Shown: one piece after another, positions 24,296 through 36,107 of the stretch
Layout of the letters: every line of letters begins with the position of its first letter
How positions within the stretch are numbered: position 1 is the stretch's first letter
Program-made: the position numbers and the translations under genes
DNA from: Ziziphus jujuba
Taxonomy: Eukaryota > Streptophyta > Magnoliopsida > Rosales > Rhamnaceae
Assembly: GCF_031755915.1 (NCBI RefSeq)
Contig: NC_083381.1
Location: 3,546,501-3,610,500 of the forward strand
Length of the DNA: 64,000 bases
Reading direction: 5' to 3'
Notes under the pieces: generated by a model
Database searches by the model: none
What the model saw: only the letters and a program-made list of their open reading frames with translations
Told to the model about the DNA's origin: nothing

Positions 24296-24680
24296 CAGCA
24301 AGTGTTGGCAATAAGGTATAAACAAGGTTAATTTTACATCCATTAGCTCACCAACTCACTGGCTATATGCCTTCAAACAAGACTGAAGTCATCACCTACT
24401 CACACTGACTCATTATTTAATTCACCAAAAGATAAAATAGTAGCTACACCACCCATGAATATATTTCCATTAATTAGCTCACCAACCGACATGGACCCAC
24501 TACCTACTACACCACCAACCCATACGGTTCCAATTATGCACTCACCTTTACATATATATAAAACTACTTTACCATCATTACCATCACCATCTTCACATCC
24601 TGGCCAAGAAAATACATCCACAGTTCCATCCATCAACAAGATATGCATCTCACATGTCTCCACTCCTGTTCAAGACACCT
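24296..24680 (+). pseudogene. Ty1/copia relic, integrase-RT linker fragment
   Basis: A frame at 24455-24680 encodes a Pro/Ser/Thr-rich stretch (SSPTDMDPLPTTPPTHTVP), typical of the linker between integrase and reverse transcriptase in copia polyproteins. The sequence is interrupted by the LTR 24681-27967, and RT motifs in the same orientation appear beyond it. The upstream gag, protease and integrase parts are not visible. Confidence 0.5.
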
Positions 24681-27600
24681 TGTAACATCCCAATCCGAGG
24701 AAATACTTGGAATTTGAATTTTTGAACAAGTTTGATTAAGGTTGATAAAAGTTTACTAAGTGGACCCATAGTTGACTTTTAATGTGATGGAAATTTTATG
24801 TTTATCGAGGTACTATTGTGAAGTACTCATCAACATGAGTTCATAGACTGGTAGTATGCCAAAATTGGAGCTAATAGTAGAAAGATATCGTCAAAACAAG
24901 ATGCGATCTGAGCTGATAGCGAGCTCCAAGTTAACTTCTTATTTGTGTGGATTTTGACATTGACTCCTATACTATATGGTAGTGCTCGTCAATGCAAGTC
25001 CGTAGACTAGTGGCACACTTAATTTAGACCTACAGTTAAAAAGTTGCAGGTCTGGAAAATTGTGTTAATTTTTCTAGGATTGATTTTACTATGTAGTGAA
25101 ATATTTAAAAGAGTCTCTGATGGGTGCCACGTGGTGCCAATTAGTGGATGCCATGTGTCACCATGAATTAATAATAATAAAATTATTATTTTAAACACTA
25201 ATAAAAAAATATTTTTTTCTATTTTATTCTTTGTCTTTCCCTCTTTTTCTTTTCTTTTCCTTTTTTTTCCTTTTCTTTCCCTTCCCCTCTCCCTCATGTG
25301 CCACTCTTTCCCCCCTCCTAAAACAATTTCTCTCTCTTCTCCTTCTCTTCCTCTCCCTTCCCTCCCTCTCTTTTCCTTCTCCCTCTCTATCTACACGAGT
25401 TGGCCGGAATGGATAAATTTTAGGCCACCCTCTTATCACAGGCGTCAGTCATCAGTAAAGCCCAGTCGTCGGTGAGCTCGGCCTCCACGTTTCACGGCCG
25501 GTCAGCTGGTGATGCGCCCAGGCATGTGCTTAATGTTTAATGATAAATGTATGTGCTTAATGTTTAAATAAAATTGTTATTTCAAATGTATGTGCTTAAT
25601 GTTTAAATAAAATGTTATTTAAATTTATGATGCCAAACTTATGTTGAATTAAAAATGTATGATATTGAATTTATATCTTAGAAATTAAGGAAACTGAAAT
25701 TTTAAATTATTGCTAATTTTATTGTTCAGGTTATGATGCATGATAAATGTATTCTTGTGTATTTAATTATATATGAAGTTTTATGTGGTTTTAATGATAT
25801 TTTTGGTATAAATTGATTTTGAAGATTTGAGAAAATAATTATATTAAATTACTGTGATAAAAAAAGTATATATTTATGCATTTAATTATTTATTTATTCA
25901 TGGAGTTGGTTTTAAGGTGGTAGAAATTGAAATATTTAAATTGATGGATTTATGATGATGGTTTAAAAGAGAATATGAAATTTTATGAATTTGGTAAAAG
26001 TGCTCAAATTCGATTGTATTTCATCAAAATTTGAATTTTATAATATTATAAAATTTTATAGTTTTTAGATGCCCTATACAATATTGGTGTTCTGTACTGG
26101 ATAATAACACGCAAGTTTGTAAACTATCCTATAGATAGTTCTTTATTATGGCTATCCCGTCTGTGCCATGGACCCGAAGGCTAACAAGTTCATTTGCATC
26201 CTCCCTCCTTGGCCGTAGTTGGTTGTTAAAGATCAGCGAGCAGGTTACATTCATGGTCATCCTTGTGAGGGTAGGCAGGTATAATATAGAGCGAGCACCA
26301 GCCATCTCCCCCTTGGCCGCAAGATGGTTATCATTACGGATTAGCATGCATGTATGTATGGCCATCCTATGGGAGCTATGGGATCGAGGTATGGCAAGTA
26401 TAATGGCCATCCTGTGGGAGCTATGGGTTCGAGGTATGGCAAGTATAGTGCATAGTGAGCATTAGTCACCCTCGCGGTCGAAGGACAATTGTTTAGCCAT
26501 GGCAGGTTGTAAGCAATCTGTACTGCGAGATGCCAAGGTGACTGATTGTAGGTTTCTCTATTTAACCTCCTTGTCGGGTAGTATTCGGGACACCTGATAC
26601 TGCTTGGCACCACTGGTATACCGTATGGTACATTAAGTATCTTTTCATATATTGTACTTCTACGTACCGCACTATACGGGGGTAATGATCCGATGCAGTT
26701 CATGTATAGCTTAGCCTCGAATTATATTGACTATGAGGCCATGGGGTCAGACGGCGAATATGGGCAATTAACCTCAGACTGTATTTGTAACAAGGTACCG
26801 ACATCAGCTTATATCATGGATGGCATAGCATGTTATATGGTATCATATGTACGTCTGATATGAGTGTGCATGTTTCATTGTATGTTTATGAATTTTGAAA
26901 TATTATTTTATCTTATGTTACCTTACATGTTCATGATTTGATTTCCTAATATTATTCTTATTTGCCTTATTGTTAGTACTATTATCAATATTATTGTTGT
27001 TATTAATATTGTTATTATTATTTATTTATTTATTTATTAATTATTATTATTATTATTATTACTCCTACTATTGGCATCACCATCATTAATATCGTTATTG
27101 TTTTTATTATCATTGTTGTTGTATTTGTTATTATTATTAATTATGGTTATTTTTATTATTATTTCCAATATTTATTATTATCATTATTTTTATTATCATT
27201 ATTATAGTTATTGTTGTTACCATTTTTATTATCAATGGTATTTATCATTAAAATTATTTATTGTAGTTATTATTAGTAATCTTTGAGTTACTATAATTGT
27301 TTTTACTATTGTTATTATTATGACTATTATGATTATTATTTATTATTATTATTCTCATTTATTATTATCATTACTATTATTATTGTAGTTGTTGTTGTTC
27401 TTATCATCAATTATTATTATTATTATTATTATTATTATACGGCAGCCTTCAGGCAAGTATCACAATATAAGGGTTAGAACGATAGCCCTTGGGTTAGTGT
27501 GGAAGCCTTCGGGCAAGTGTGTTAGCTTCAGGTAAGTATGGTAGCCTTTGGGCAAGCTATGCTGTTATTCTTATTAATATTACTATTATCCTTGTTTATT

Positions 27601-27967
27601 TATTATCCTCCTATCTAATTACGCATGGGTACATTTATAAAAAAATATTGAAATATAGCACGGTACTAAGTAGGTAGTGTAGGCGGATGTGAATATTTAA
27701 AGGTATTTCTTGTTTATTAAATTATTTCTAATATATATGTCCTTATACTTTAATTGAAATGCTGCCAATTGTGGAATTATCTGTAGTAAGGAGGGAAGGA
27801 TAATGTGACATGACATAGGAGTGCATTTTTATGCAGGTAATTTTTGTGGCATGCTCAGCCCTTAAGGGATATGCTATTTGATTTTCCATAGGACAGTCCG
27901 ATAGGGTTTCCTTTGGGATCAAGACTTATCTTGGGTTTCAGGAAAGGATCCTAAATGGGTCCCCACA
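24681..27967 (-). mobile_element. Long-LTR family, minus-type 3.29-kb LTR inserted in a copia relic
   Basis: It begins TGTAACATCCCA at 24681 and ends at about 27967 with GGGTCCCCACA, a mutated GGGTCCTGACA. It carries the CT-rich tract (25220-25390), reversed conserved block (26040-26650), a long ATT microsatellite (26990-27440) and the minisatellite (27436-27560) that mark the same subfamily as 15981-19689. The flanks (CACCT and ACTTC) do not form a clean 5-bp TSD. Copia sequence continues in the same orientation on both sides, so it is an insertion. No internal region or second LTR is attached. Confidence 0.8.
26358..26447. repeat. 45-bp tandem duplication inside the LTR
   Basis: Two adjacent 45-bp copies (26358-26402 and 26403-26447), each beginning atggccatcct and ending with ggtatggcaagtata, differ at only a few positions. 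The duplication is local to this copy of the conserved block. Confidence 0.85.
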
Positions 27968-29450
27968 ACTTCTTCACGGTCCACATCTACCTTAAATGAC
28001 CAAATTTTACACTTGGATTCCGCATCTGATGGCAAAGCAACACTAGCAACAAGTTCTCATACTGTTTCTTCTACTAATGATATTATAAATAATTTATTTA
28101 TTGATCTTCCACTCTATGATTCTTCCATAGAAAATGCAATAGCAATCAACACACACCAAATGGTGACCAGATGCAAATTGCAAAATGATCCTTAATTGGT
28201 TTCTCAAATGGCATTGGTATCAACTATTACTGAACCAAGAACTCTACGAACAACACTTAAAAGGTCGCAATGGCTTCATATAATGTAAGAGGAATTTGAC
28301 GATCTTTAACAAAGCAAAGAGTGGGTCATTGTCCCTCATCCATCTAATATCAATATAGTTGTTTCCAAGTGGATTTCTCGCACTAGATATAAGGAAGATG
28401 GGACTGTGGATCGTTTAAGGCTAGGTTGGTCGCCCAATGGTTTATGCAGGTTCCTAGACATGATTTTGATGAAATATTTAGTTTCGTAGATCACCACACC
28501 ACAGTCCATCTCATTCTTGCTCTTACCATTACTCGCCGCTGGTCCATTTGTCAGCTTGATATAAGAAATGCTTTTCTTCATGTTCATCTAAAGGAAACTA
28601 TCTACATGGAACAACCACCTGGGTTTGTTGATCAAATCTCTCCCAATCATGTGTTTCTACTTAAAAAATCCATCTATGGAATAAAAAAATGCACCACAAG
28701 AGTAGTTTGATTGTCTTTCTGACTTTCTTCTTTCATTTGGTTTTTACTGTAGCAAAGCCGATTCTTCCTTGTTTGTTTCTAACAATCAGTCCATTGTCAT
28801 TTTGTTACTCATTTATGTTGATGATCTTATTCTAACAAGCAAAGATAATGACACCATTCACAAATTAATCCATCACATGGGTATAGAGTTTGCTACTAAA
28901 TATCTTGGGTTCTTGCGTTACTTCCTCGGTATGGACATATGGTACTTTTTAGGGGGCATCTTTCTCTCACAAGGAAAATACATTTGTGATCTCCATGCTT
29001 GAGCCAAAATGATGGAACCCACACATATGGCTACACCATTGGCAGTCAAAACTACTCCTCATGTTGGTTATACACAACGAATAGATTGTTACTGAATATC
29101 GACATCTCATGGGTAGTCTACAATATTTAACCTTCACCTGTCTAGATATCACTCATGCAATCAATCATGTGTCTCAACATTTCAATTCTACTATAGCATT
29201 TCATTTTCACAAAGCCAACCGAATTCTTTGATATTTACATCGCACTATCAGCTTTGGTCTCCATTGTATTTCTCAAAGCTCACTCAACCTTACAAGCTTC
29301 TATGATGCTAATTGGGCTAGATGTCCCACCACTCATCGTAGCACCACTGGTTTTGTGTCTTCTTAGTGCAAATTGCATCTCCTAGTCAAAGTCATGAGAG
29401 GATGAATATGAACCTGCTTTGGTATTATTTGTAGCTTAATCATGCTCATA
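27968..29450 (+). pseudogene. Ty1/copia reverse transcriptase-RNase H relic
   Basis: Copia pol motifs appear in order: the linker end THQMVTR (about 28150); SKWISRTRYKEDGT (28360-28405); QLDIRNAFLHVHLKE (28551-28596), a version of the catalytic LDVKNAFL box; EQPPGFVD; the second RT catalytic box YVDD (in LLLIYVDDLILTSKD, about 28800-28850); a GIEFATKYLGFLRYFLGM stretch; and the RNase H box HRSTTGF (about 29325-29350). Many frameshifts and stops separate these pieces, so the element is long dead. Its LTRs, primer-binding site and TSD were not found. The orientation matches the 24296-24680 fragment. Confidence 0.85.
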
Positions 29451-30364
29451 TGATATTTTTTTCAAAAATAAAAATTTCTGCTCATTATTCAAGTGAAAAA
29501 AATTTATTATATTAATTTTTTTGATTGATTAACCAGGCACGGAGTTCAGTTTTCATCTTTAGAAAATTTAAATTGATTTGTTAACCGATGGATATTATTT
29601 CATATGTTCATTAAGTTTTCGACTTCCGTAGTTATATTGCTTCATCATCAATGGAGCAATGTTTTTTCTTTTCCAAAAGCTGTTTTTAAAATTAAATGTT
29701 GCTTGGTTTTATAACCTTAAGAGATGCTTGACCTTTTTTTGCAAGGTTCTCCTGTTATAATAATTTACCTCGGGTGCTTTAATTTCTTTACACAACGAAT
29801 TATAGTTTACTATTTTACGGGCATGTTGTTACAATTGTGGCTTTGGATCACCACGCTATATCCATTATATGTGTCATTGGTTTCTAAGCATATATACTAA
29901 CATACAGTGTGCTTTTATTTTTTTTTATTTTTTATTTTTCCCCTTGTAAATGATGGGATTAAGATAAGCCCATCAATAAAGCTGTAGCAAAGGCAGCAGA
30001 GAAGTAATGAAAAGCCATTGAAATAGCTACTGAACAACCACTAGATCTAATAGACAAAAAAAATTGCCAACAAGGTGATGGAGAATAGGAATTGAATAAG
30101 CAGCAGACAATAATTTGTTTGCAAGAGTCTTAAAAATATCCACAATATTAATGAAGGTTCATGAATTAATATAAATTCATGTAAATGAACCATATTTGAT
30201 TAGTTAGTAATATTTAGGGTCATCAATATCTCTTGAGATATGTACCATGTTAATTATGTGGTTTCAAGTTCATGTACTTAGATCTCTAAATAAAGAGAAT
30301 ATTGGTAACAGCAGAGATGCAGATTTTATCAAATAGAGATACAAAACAAATATAGGTATGATGC

Positions 30365-30530
30365 CTTTGGTTTTCTGGAATGATTCCTAGAGTTTACTAG
30401 TGTTATGGTAGCATCCTATCTTTGATTTTTCATCTTTTTTTCTTTTTGTCGCACATCACCTATGGTTCCTAGGAATGATTCATGCTAGTGTGATGCTAGT
30501 AACCTATCTTTAATTTTTCATCATTGTCTA
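30365..30530. repeat. Imperfect direct repeat of about 65 bp
   Basis: The pattern 'ttcctag..tgattc...ctagtgt.atg.tag.a.cctatcttt.atttttcatc' occurs at about 30380-30440 and again at about 30455-30525, with a partial third copy of the tail to about 30565. Confidence 0.55.
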
Positions 30531-31189
30531 ACCTAAATTTAATTTTTCATCTTTGTTTCTGTCCTACATCAAAGGTTATAGGAAATATAACAAGATTGTC
30601 AAAGATCTTGTCTTATGCATACTAAAGAATAGTTTGCTAAGAGATGATGAGAAAACACTTAATACTCCCAAATTAGAAAGTAAGTTACTAGAATTTGCAT
30701 AAACTAATTTCTTATATAACTAGATCACCATTTGAGGTTTGATTACGTGTTGGTTCTTCTCTCCAAAAAGATTGGGGAAAGTTTGGACTTAGTATACAAC
30801 AATTTTCCATTATATTGCACCACATCTCAAGGTAGCAATGAGACTATTAAGAACTTTTCTTTAAGATTTATATGGTTCTTGGCACTCTTAGCGTTTTGTG
30901 GAAGCTAAAGATTATTGTTATTGGATATGGCTATATATATATATGGTTTGACAATCAATTAGATTGAAAATAAATAAAGTGCCATAAAATGGATATAGTG
31001 TTGGGTACATTTTTATGGAGAAATTGCATCGACTGGGTAGTCTTGAAAGGATTTATATTCATTCGTTTTTTGTTTTTGTCATTGTTAATTTAATTTGATC
31101 TAAATGGGGATAAAAGAGAAATAGCAGCAACTAGGAAATGTGATTGGTTAAAAAATTTGTTTTTTTATTCATTTTAGTTTGTTGTTTTT

Positions 31190-31335
31190 TATTCAAATCA
31201 TTTACAACTTGTGACTTTCATTTTTTTCTTTTTCAACTCATTATTATTTGAACTCAAATAGTGGTTTTTTTTTTTTTATTCGAATAGTGGTTTCAACTCA
31301 TTTTTATTCAAATCATTTACAACTTGTGACTTTCA
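31190..31335. repeat. 31-bp perfect direct repeat with intervening sequence
   Basis: A 31-bp sequence beginning tattcaaatcatttac and ending cttgtgactttca is present at 31190-31220 and again at 31305-31335. The intervening 84 bp include 'ttcaactcatt' twice, suggesting replication slippage. Confidence 0.8.
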
Positions 31336-32720
31336 CAACTCACGTTTTCTATTTTCATTTTATATCTTTTTCTTTCTCTTCTTTTATTTTATTGTTGTTC
31401 TCCTATTTTTTACTCTGGTATTTCGTTTGGTTTTTTATAGCTACTTTTGTTGAATTTGCCAGTCAGTTGTCTCCTTCAGGACTTTGTGACTTTGTTGTTA
31501 GTCTCCTTAGAATTCATAAGTGAGGTAGATCTCAATTCCTTTTACTTCTTATTCAATGGTAGTTAGGAATAGAAAACACAACTCTCATAATATTCCTCAT
31601 AAGTTTTTTTTTTTTTTTTTGTGTGTTTGTTTTAATCCAACTTTTCTGGGCAATAGCAAATGCCTGAAGAATTCATAATGCAATTGGAAGATAACTTACA
31701 AAGGTACAAAGTTTCCAACAGATACATCGATTTGAACACCCAAAAAAAAAAATAAAAAAAGAAAAAGGCATACTGCAAATGTAATGAAGTCCATCCATAT
31801 GACCAATATTGAATTTAGATTTTTTTTTTGGTTTTTTTCCATTTATGATTATGTATTGCTTTAGATATTGCGGTCATATTGTTTTATCATGTGGGCAATA
31901 GTGTGGAGTTATTTTGGTTTGAATTATGTAAATATGTGGGTCTTTAGAATTGGCTTGCACACCTTAATAATTTTATGTAAGTATTTTCATAGGTTTATGA
32001 TACAACGGTATAAGTGGCTCAATTTTCTCATTGAGTAATTGAAAAAGATAGAGATTTGAAACTTCAATGAAGAAGGGTGGAAGGGAGGTGATAGGTTTGT
32101 TTATAAGATGAACTTTTACAAGATAACAAAAATTCAGGCATTTGAACTATTTTAATTGAGCATGAGGTTTTATTGTTTTGTTTTGAGAATTCTGCTTCCC
32201 TTTGATTGCCTGTGGAGTGTCCATTTTGTGTAACAGATAAGGAAATGGATTTTTTATTTTATATATATATATATGTTTATTAATAAAGAACTATTATAAA
32301 ACAAATGGATCGAATATTCCCAGTGGTTATCGGGTCTATACACCTTGTTTTTCATTTATCTATTTCTCTGGTATAAATTAATGTTGGCCTTATGCTATTA
32401 TCTATATGCTTTCTTTTCATCTTCCACCGATTGACATCTCCAACTAGAGGGTTCCTGTACTAAAACTTGTTATTGGTTACAACATATTCATTGTGCAGCT
32501 ATTTTATTCCTTTTAATTTATTTTTTCTTTCTTTGTGTGTTGGAGAAGGGAACACGCGAAGGGTGTTGGCTTCTATTAGTGTGCATTTTGGTGGTCATGG
32601 TGTAGCAGGTGGTCATTGCTTCGTTTTTGTTGTTGTTGCCAAATGATGGAGGGAGTCTTTAATTCACACCACATGTTACTACTTGGAAGGTGCCATGTGT
32701 CATGACGGAAGAGGGTCATG

Positions 32721-32838
32721 TGAAACACCCCGTCCCAAAGAACATTAGAATTTTCTTCATGTTGACCAAGACTAACTGGGTTTGACCGCAGTTGACCGAG
32801 GCACCGTTGCAAAGTATGCATCGACCCGAGTTCATAGA
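32721..32838 (-). mobile_element. Long-LTR family, host LTR of a nested stack, first part
   Basis: It starts TGAAACACCCCGTCCC, a variant of TGTAACACCCC, with TTGACC boxes following. It is cut at 32838 by the solo LTR 32839-36102 and resumes at 36108. Further interruptions place its end near 49300. Confidence 0.7.
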
Positions 32839-35800
32839 TGTAACATCCCATCCCAAAGTATACCGAAATTTTCTCAAGTTGATCAGATTTGACCGTCATT
32901 GACCGAGAAGGATCAAACTTTGACTTTTTGACTCAGCAAGAATTCCAGGTTGACTGACACACCATTGCAAAGTATGCATTGACCCGAGTTTGTAGACTAG
33001 TAGCACGTTGAGAATGGAGCTACAGTTTGAAAGTTATAAGCAAAACAAGTTGAGGTCCAAACTGGCCGAGGGTGCTTGAATTGACTTTTTATTCCTGTAA
33101 AATTGAGCTTTGACCCATGTATGTTTGTGAAGTACTCGTCGAATGAGTTCATAAACTAGCGGCATGCCTAATTTGGACATTTCATCAAAAAGTTATGGAG
33201 CTGCAAAAATTTCTTAATACCGAATTATTTTAATATTATTTTTTAAATATGTGAACAGTGTGTGCCACGTGTCAAAAATCCAGCCAACCTGTGAATGCAT
33301 AGTGGCACCCACGGGAGGCTTTTTGATTAGGCAAGAAGAGAAGAGAGATAAGGGGGGAGGAGGAGAGAGAGGGAGGAGAGAGAGAGGATCGGCCTTACAC
33401 CGTTGACCACCCTCCGGCCACCAGAACAGTACATGCGCTTGACCACCATGGCCCACCCCTCAAAACTGGCCAGCCAGCCAAAAATCAAGGCCAGATCGCC
33501 AGCGACCCAGATAGAGGTGTTTTTTGGCGAGTGGCCCATTTCCTTCTCCAGTCGATTTCTCCCAAACCAAACCTCCGTTTGCCTCACAACCAGTCCCATT
33601 GGCTTACCCATCACCAGATCTACCTCCCCACCAAATTTCACGGCCAGTGGCCGCCAGATGAGCCATTGGCGGTGGCGGATTCCGGTGACCACAATGGCTC
33701 ATAGAAAACCCAGTTTCGGTGAGTTTCTAATCACCCCACTTATCCTTCCCCACAAATTTGACCTTTCTAAACCCAAATCCGAGGTCAGTTTCCTCCAATT
33801 CGTGATAATTTGAGAGAATCGAGGACTTGAATTCCAAGAGCTTTCCGACCACCATGGATTCGATCTCCGGGAGGAGCACATGTGAATTGTGGAATAAATC
33901 CTATGGAGGATCTTAATTGAATTGCATGCTCGAGGTGAGTGACCCACCTTCAATATTATTTTCGGGTGTTAAATTATATGTATTTTGTGATTAATAAATG
34001 TTCGAATTTAATATTTCATGTGTTAAATATTTAATAAATTTGTAATTTGAGTTTTGATGCCAAAAGTGAGTGAAATTAAATATTTGTGCATTATAAAATA
34101 TTTTTGTTTTAAGGATTTTACGAAGTTTGGATTTTGTTAATATCAATTAAATTTCATCGTTGGAATATATCATAATTAAATATTTGAAAAATATGTTTTA
34201 TGTATTTGATATTAAGAGAATTTGTATCTAGAATTATATTGCCAATTTATGATAATTTTTATATGTGTTTTGGTGCAAAAATATATTTGGGAAATTAAAG
34301 AAATTGTGGTTTTGATTTCGTTTAATTATTGTTATATTTAATATTAAAGTTATGGTGCATGATTATATGGATTTAATTACATATGGATTTCATGTGGTTA
34401 TAATGTTATTTTGATTTAAATGGATTTTTAAGGATTTGAGGAAACTATTGTTTTAAATTATTATGTTTCAAAAATATTTATGTATTGAAATATTAAAGGT
34501 TTAGCCTTATGCCATTGTAAATTTGGTATATTTAAATGGATGGATTTGAAATTGTTGGATTTTAAATGATGGATTTATGGTGATGGTAAAAAAGAAATGT
34601 GGATTTGGGAAGAGGTATTAAATCCAATGATATTTATGAGATTTGGATATTTGGAAAATATTTGGTTTTATGATTTACAAGTTTTTAGATGCACCATACA
34701 GTAGCGATGTTCTGTACTGTATATGTGATATGATTAGCGTGCATGTGGATGTGGCTAGCGTGTAGGTGGAGGTGATTAGCTCGCAGGTGATTTATGGGGT
34801 TGTCCTATGGTTGCCTTCAGACCAAGGGTAGGCAGGGTATAATGCACAGTGAGCATTAGCCGCCCCACTCTATGGCAAGGACTCCTGTTAGCAGCGGCGT
34901 TATGGGACACCATACTACCGTACATTGGTTTCTCTCTTTAATCCCCTGTCTGGGGGTGCTTGGGACGCTGAGTATCATCGACACCACTGGTATATAGTTT
35001 GGTGCATCATATGGTTTTCTTACGATTTCCCAATAAAAATGTTTTTAAGAGTATTTAAAATTAAAATGTATTTAATTATGTTTTCATCATTTATTCTTTG
35101 ATTATTTCATTGATTTAATTAATAAATTTTATAATTTATATATTGAGTTTATTTTTTGTTTTTATGCCAAATTTCTTCAATACAAGTTTATTTATGATTT
35201 TATTTTATTTTATCTAATGATATCTTATTTTAATTTAAATACTAGATTTATAAAATGTTCCAATGTAAATTTTGAGTTCTAAATTGTATTGTTTGTGCAT
35301 TTTAATTTATTTAACATTTCCTTGATTATTTCTGATATAAATTATATTGTGATTTGTTTTTATTCTATTTATGACAATGTCTTACAATTGTATTTTATTT
35401 GCAATCTATTTTATTAATTAATCATTGATTTTTGGGGTGCAAATATTGGGTTTTATGATAATGTTTTAAAAAGAGAACTTTTCAACTAAGTGAACTGTGA
35501 GGCTTTTGAAAGAAAACAATATTTCAACTACTTATTATTTATTTTATTATTTATTATTAATTAATCAAGTTCATCTGATCATTATATTATGATTATTGTT
35601 ATTATTATGATTGTGTTGTAGTTAGGGTCACTCACTAACATGATTAGCATCTCATGTTTTTAAATCTGTTCCCCAAGACTCGGGTCAGTAAATGTTTATC
35701 GTCCCAGGAAAGCTCGATGTGTTGGTTTGTTGCCGAAGTCCAAGAAGTCATTCTTTCTTTTCCTTCCATCTTGTGTTATTTTCCTTCTAGCTTTTATTAT

Positions 35801-36102
35801 ATTAATCTTATATTCAAATGTATTTTATAATGCTCTGTATACTATATTGGACATTTATTTATAATATTGCTTCTGGTTCCCTGTTATTTTTGAAGTGCTG
35901 CAAATGTGTGGAAATAAATTGTAGTAAGGTGGGAGGAATAAGAAGATATTGTTAGAAGTGTGTTTTTTATGTAGGAAATTTTGTGGTAAGTCCAACCCTT
36001 AGAAGAGATGCTACGGATTTTCCATTAGAGGATCCGGTAGGGTTTCCCTAAGATCAGGGCTTATATAGGCTTCTGGTGAGGAATTTTGGATGGGTTCTGA
36101 CA
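32839..36102 (-). mobile_element. Long-LTR family, 3264-bp solo LTR nested in another LTR
   Basis: It begins TGTAACATCCCATCCC and ends GGGTTCTGACA. It is flanked by ATAGA (32834-32838) and GTAGA (36103-36107); removing it restores the conserved 'gagttc.tagacta' phrase of the outer LTR, so the left copy has probably mutated by one base. It contains the CT-rich tract (33340-33390), a GC-rich zone (33390-33860) and the reversed conserved block (34680-35000). No internal region is attached. Confidence 0.85.
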
Positions 36103-36107
36103 GTAGA

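Larger units (their letters stand above)
29451..32720. other. 3.3-kb non-coding spacer, nothing recognised
   Basis: AT-rich sequence with T-runs and short repeats. There are no retroelement domains, and no exon I can name. A short frame near 31660-31710 (MPEEFIMQLEDNLQRY) and one near 31764-31800 are too short to assign. Two local direct repeats are listed separately. Confidence 0.4.

Noticed and set aside
26380..26440. GGTTCGAGGT resembling a tRNA B box
   Set aside because: There is no A box at the right distance, no cloverleaf, and the second copy in the same tandem duplication reads GGATCGAGGT.
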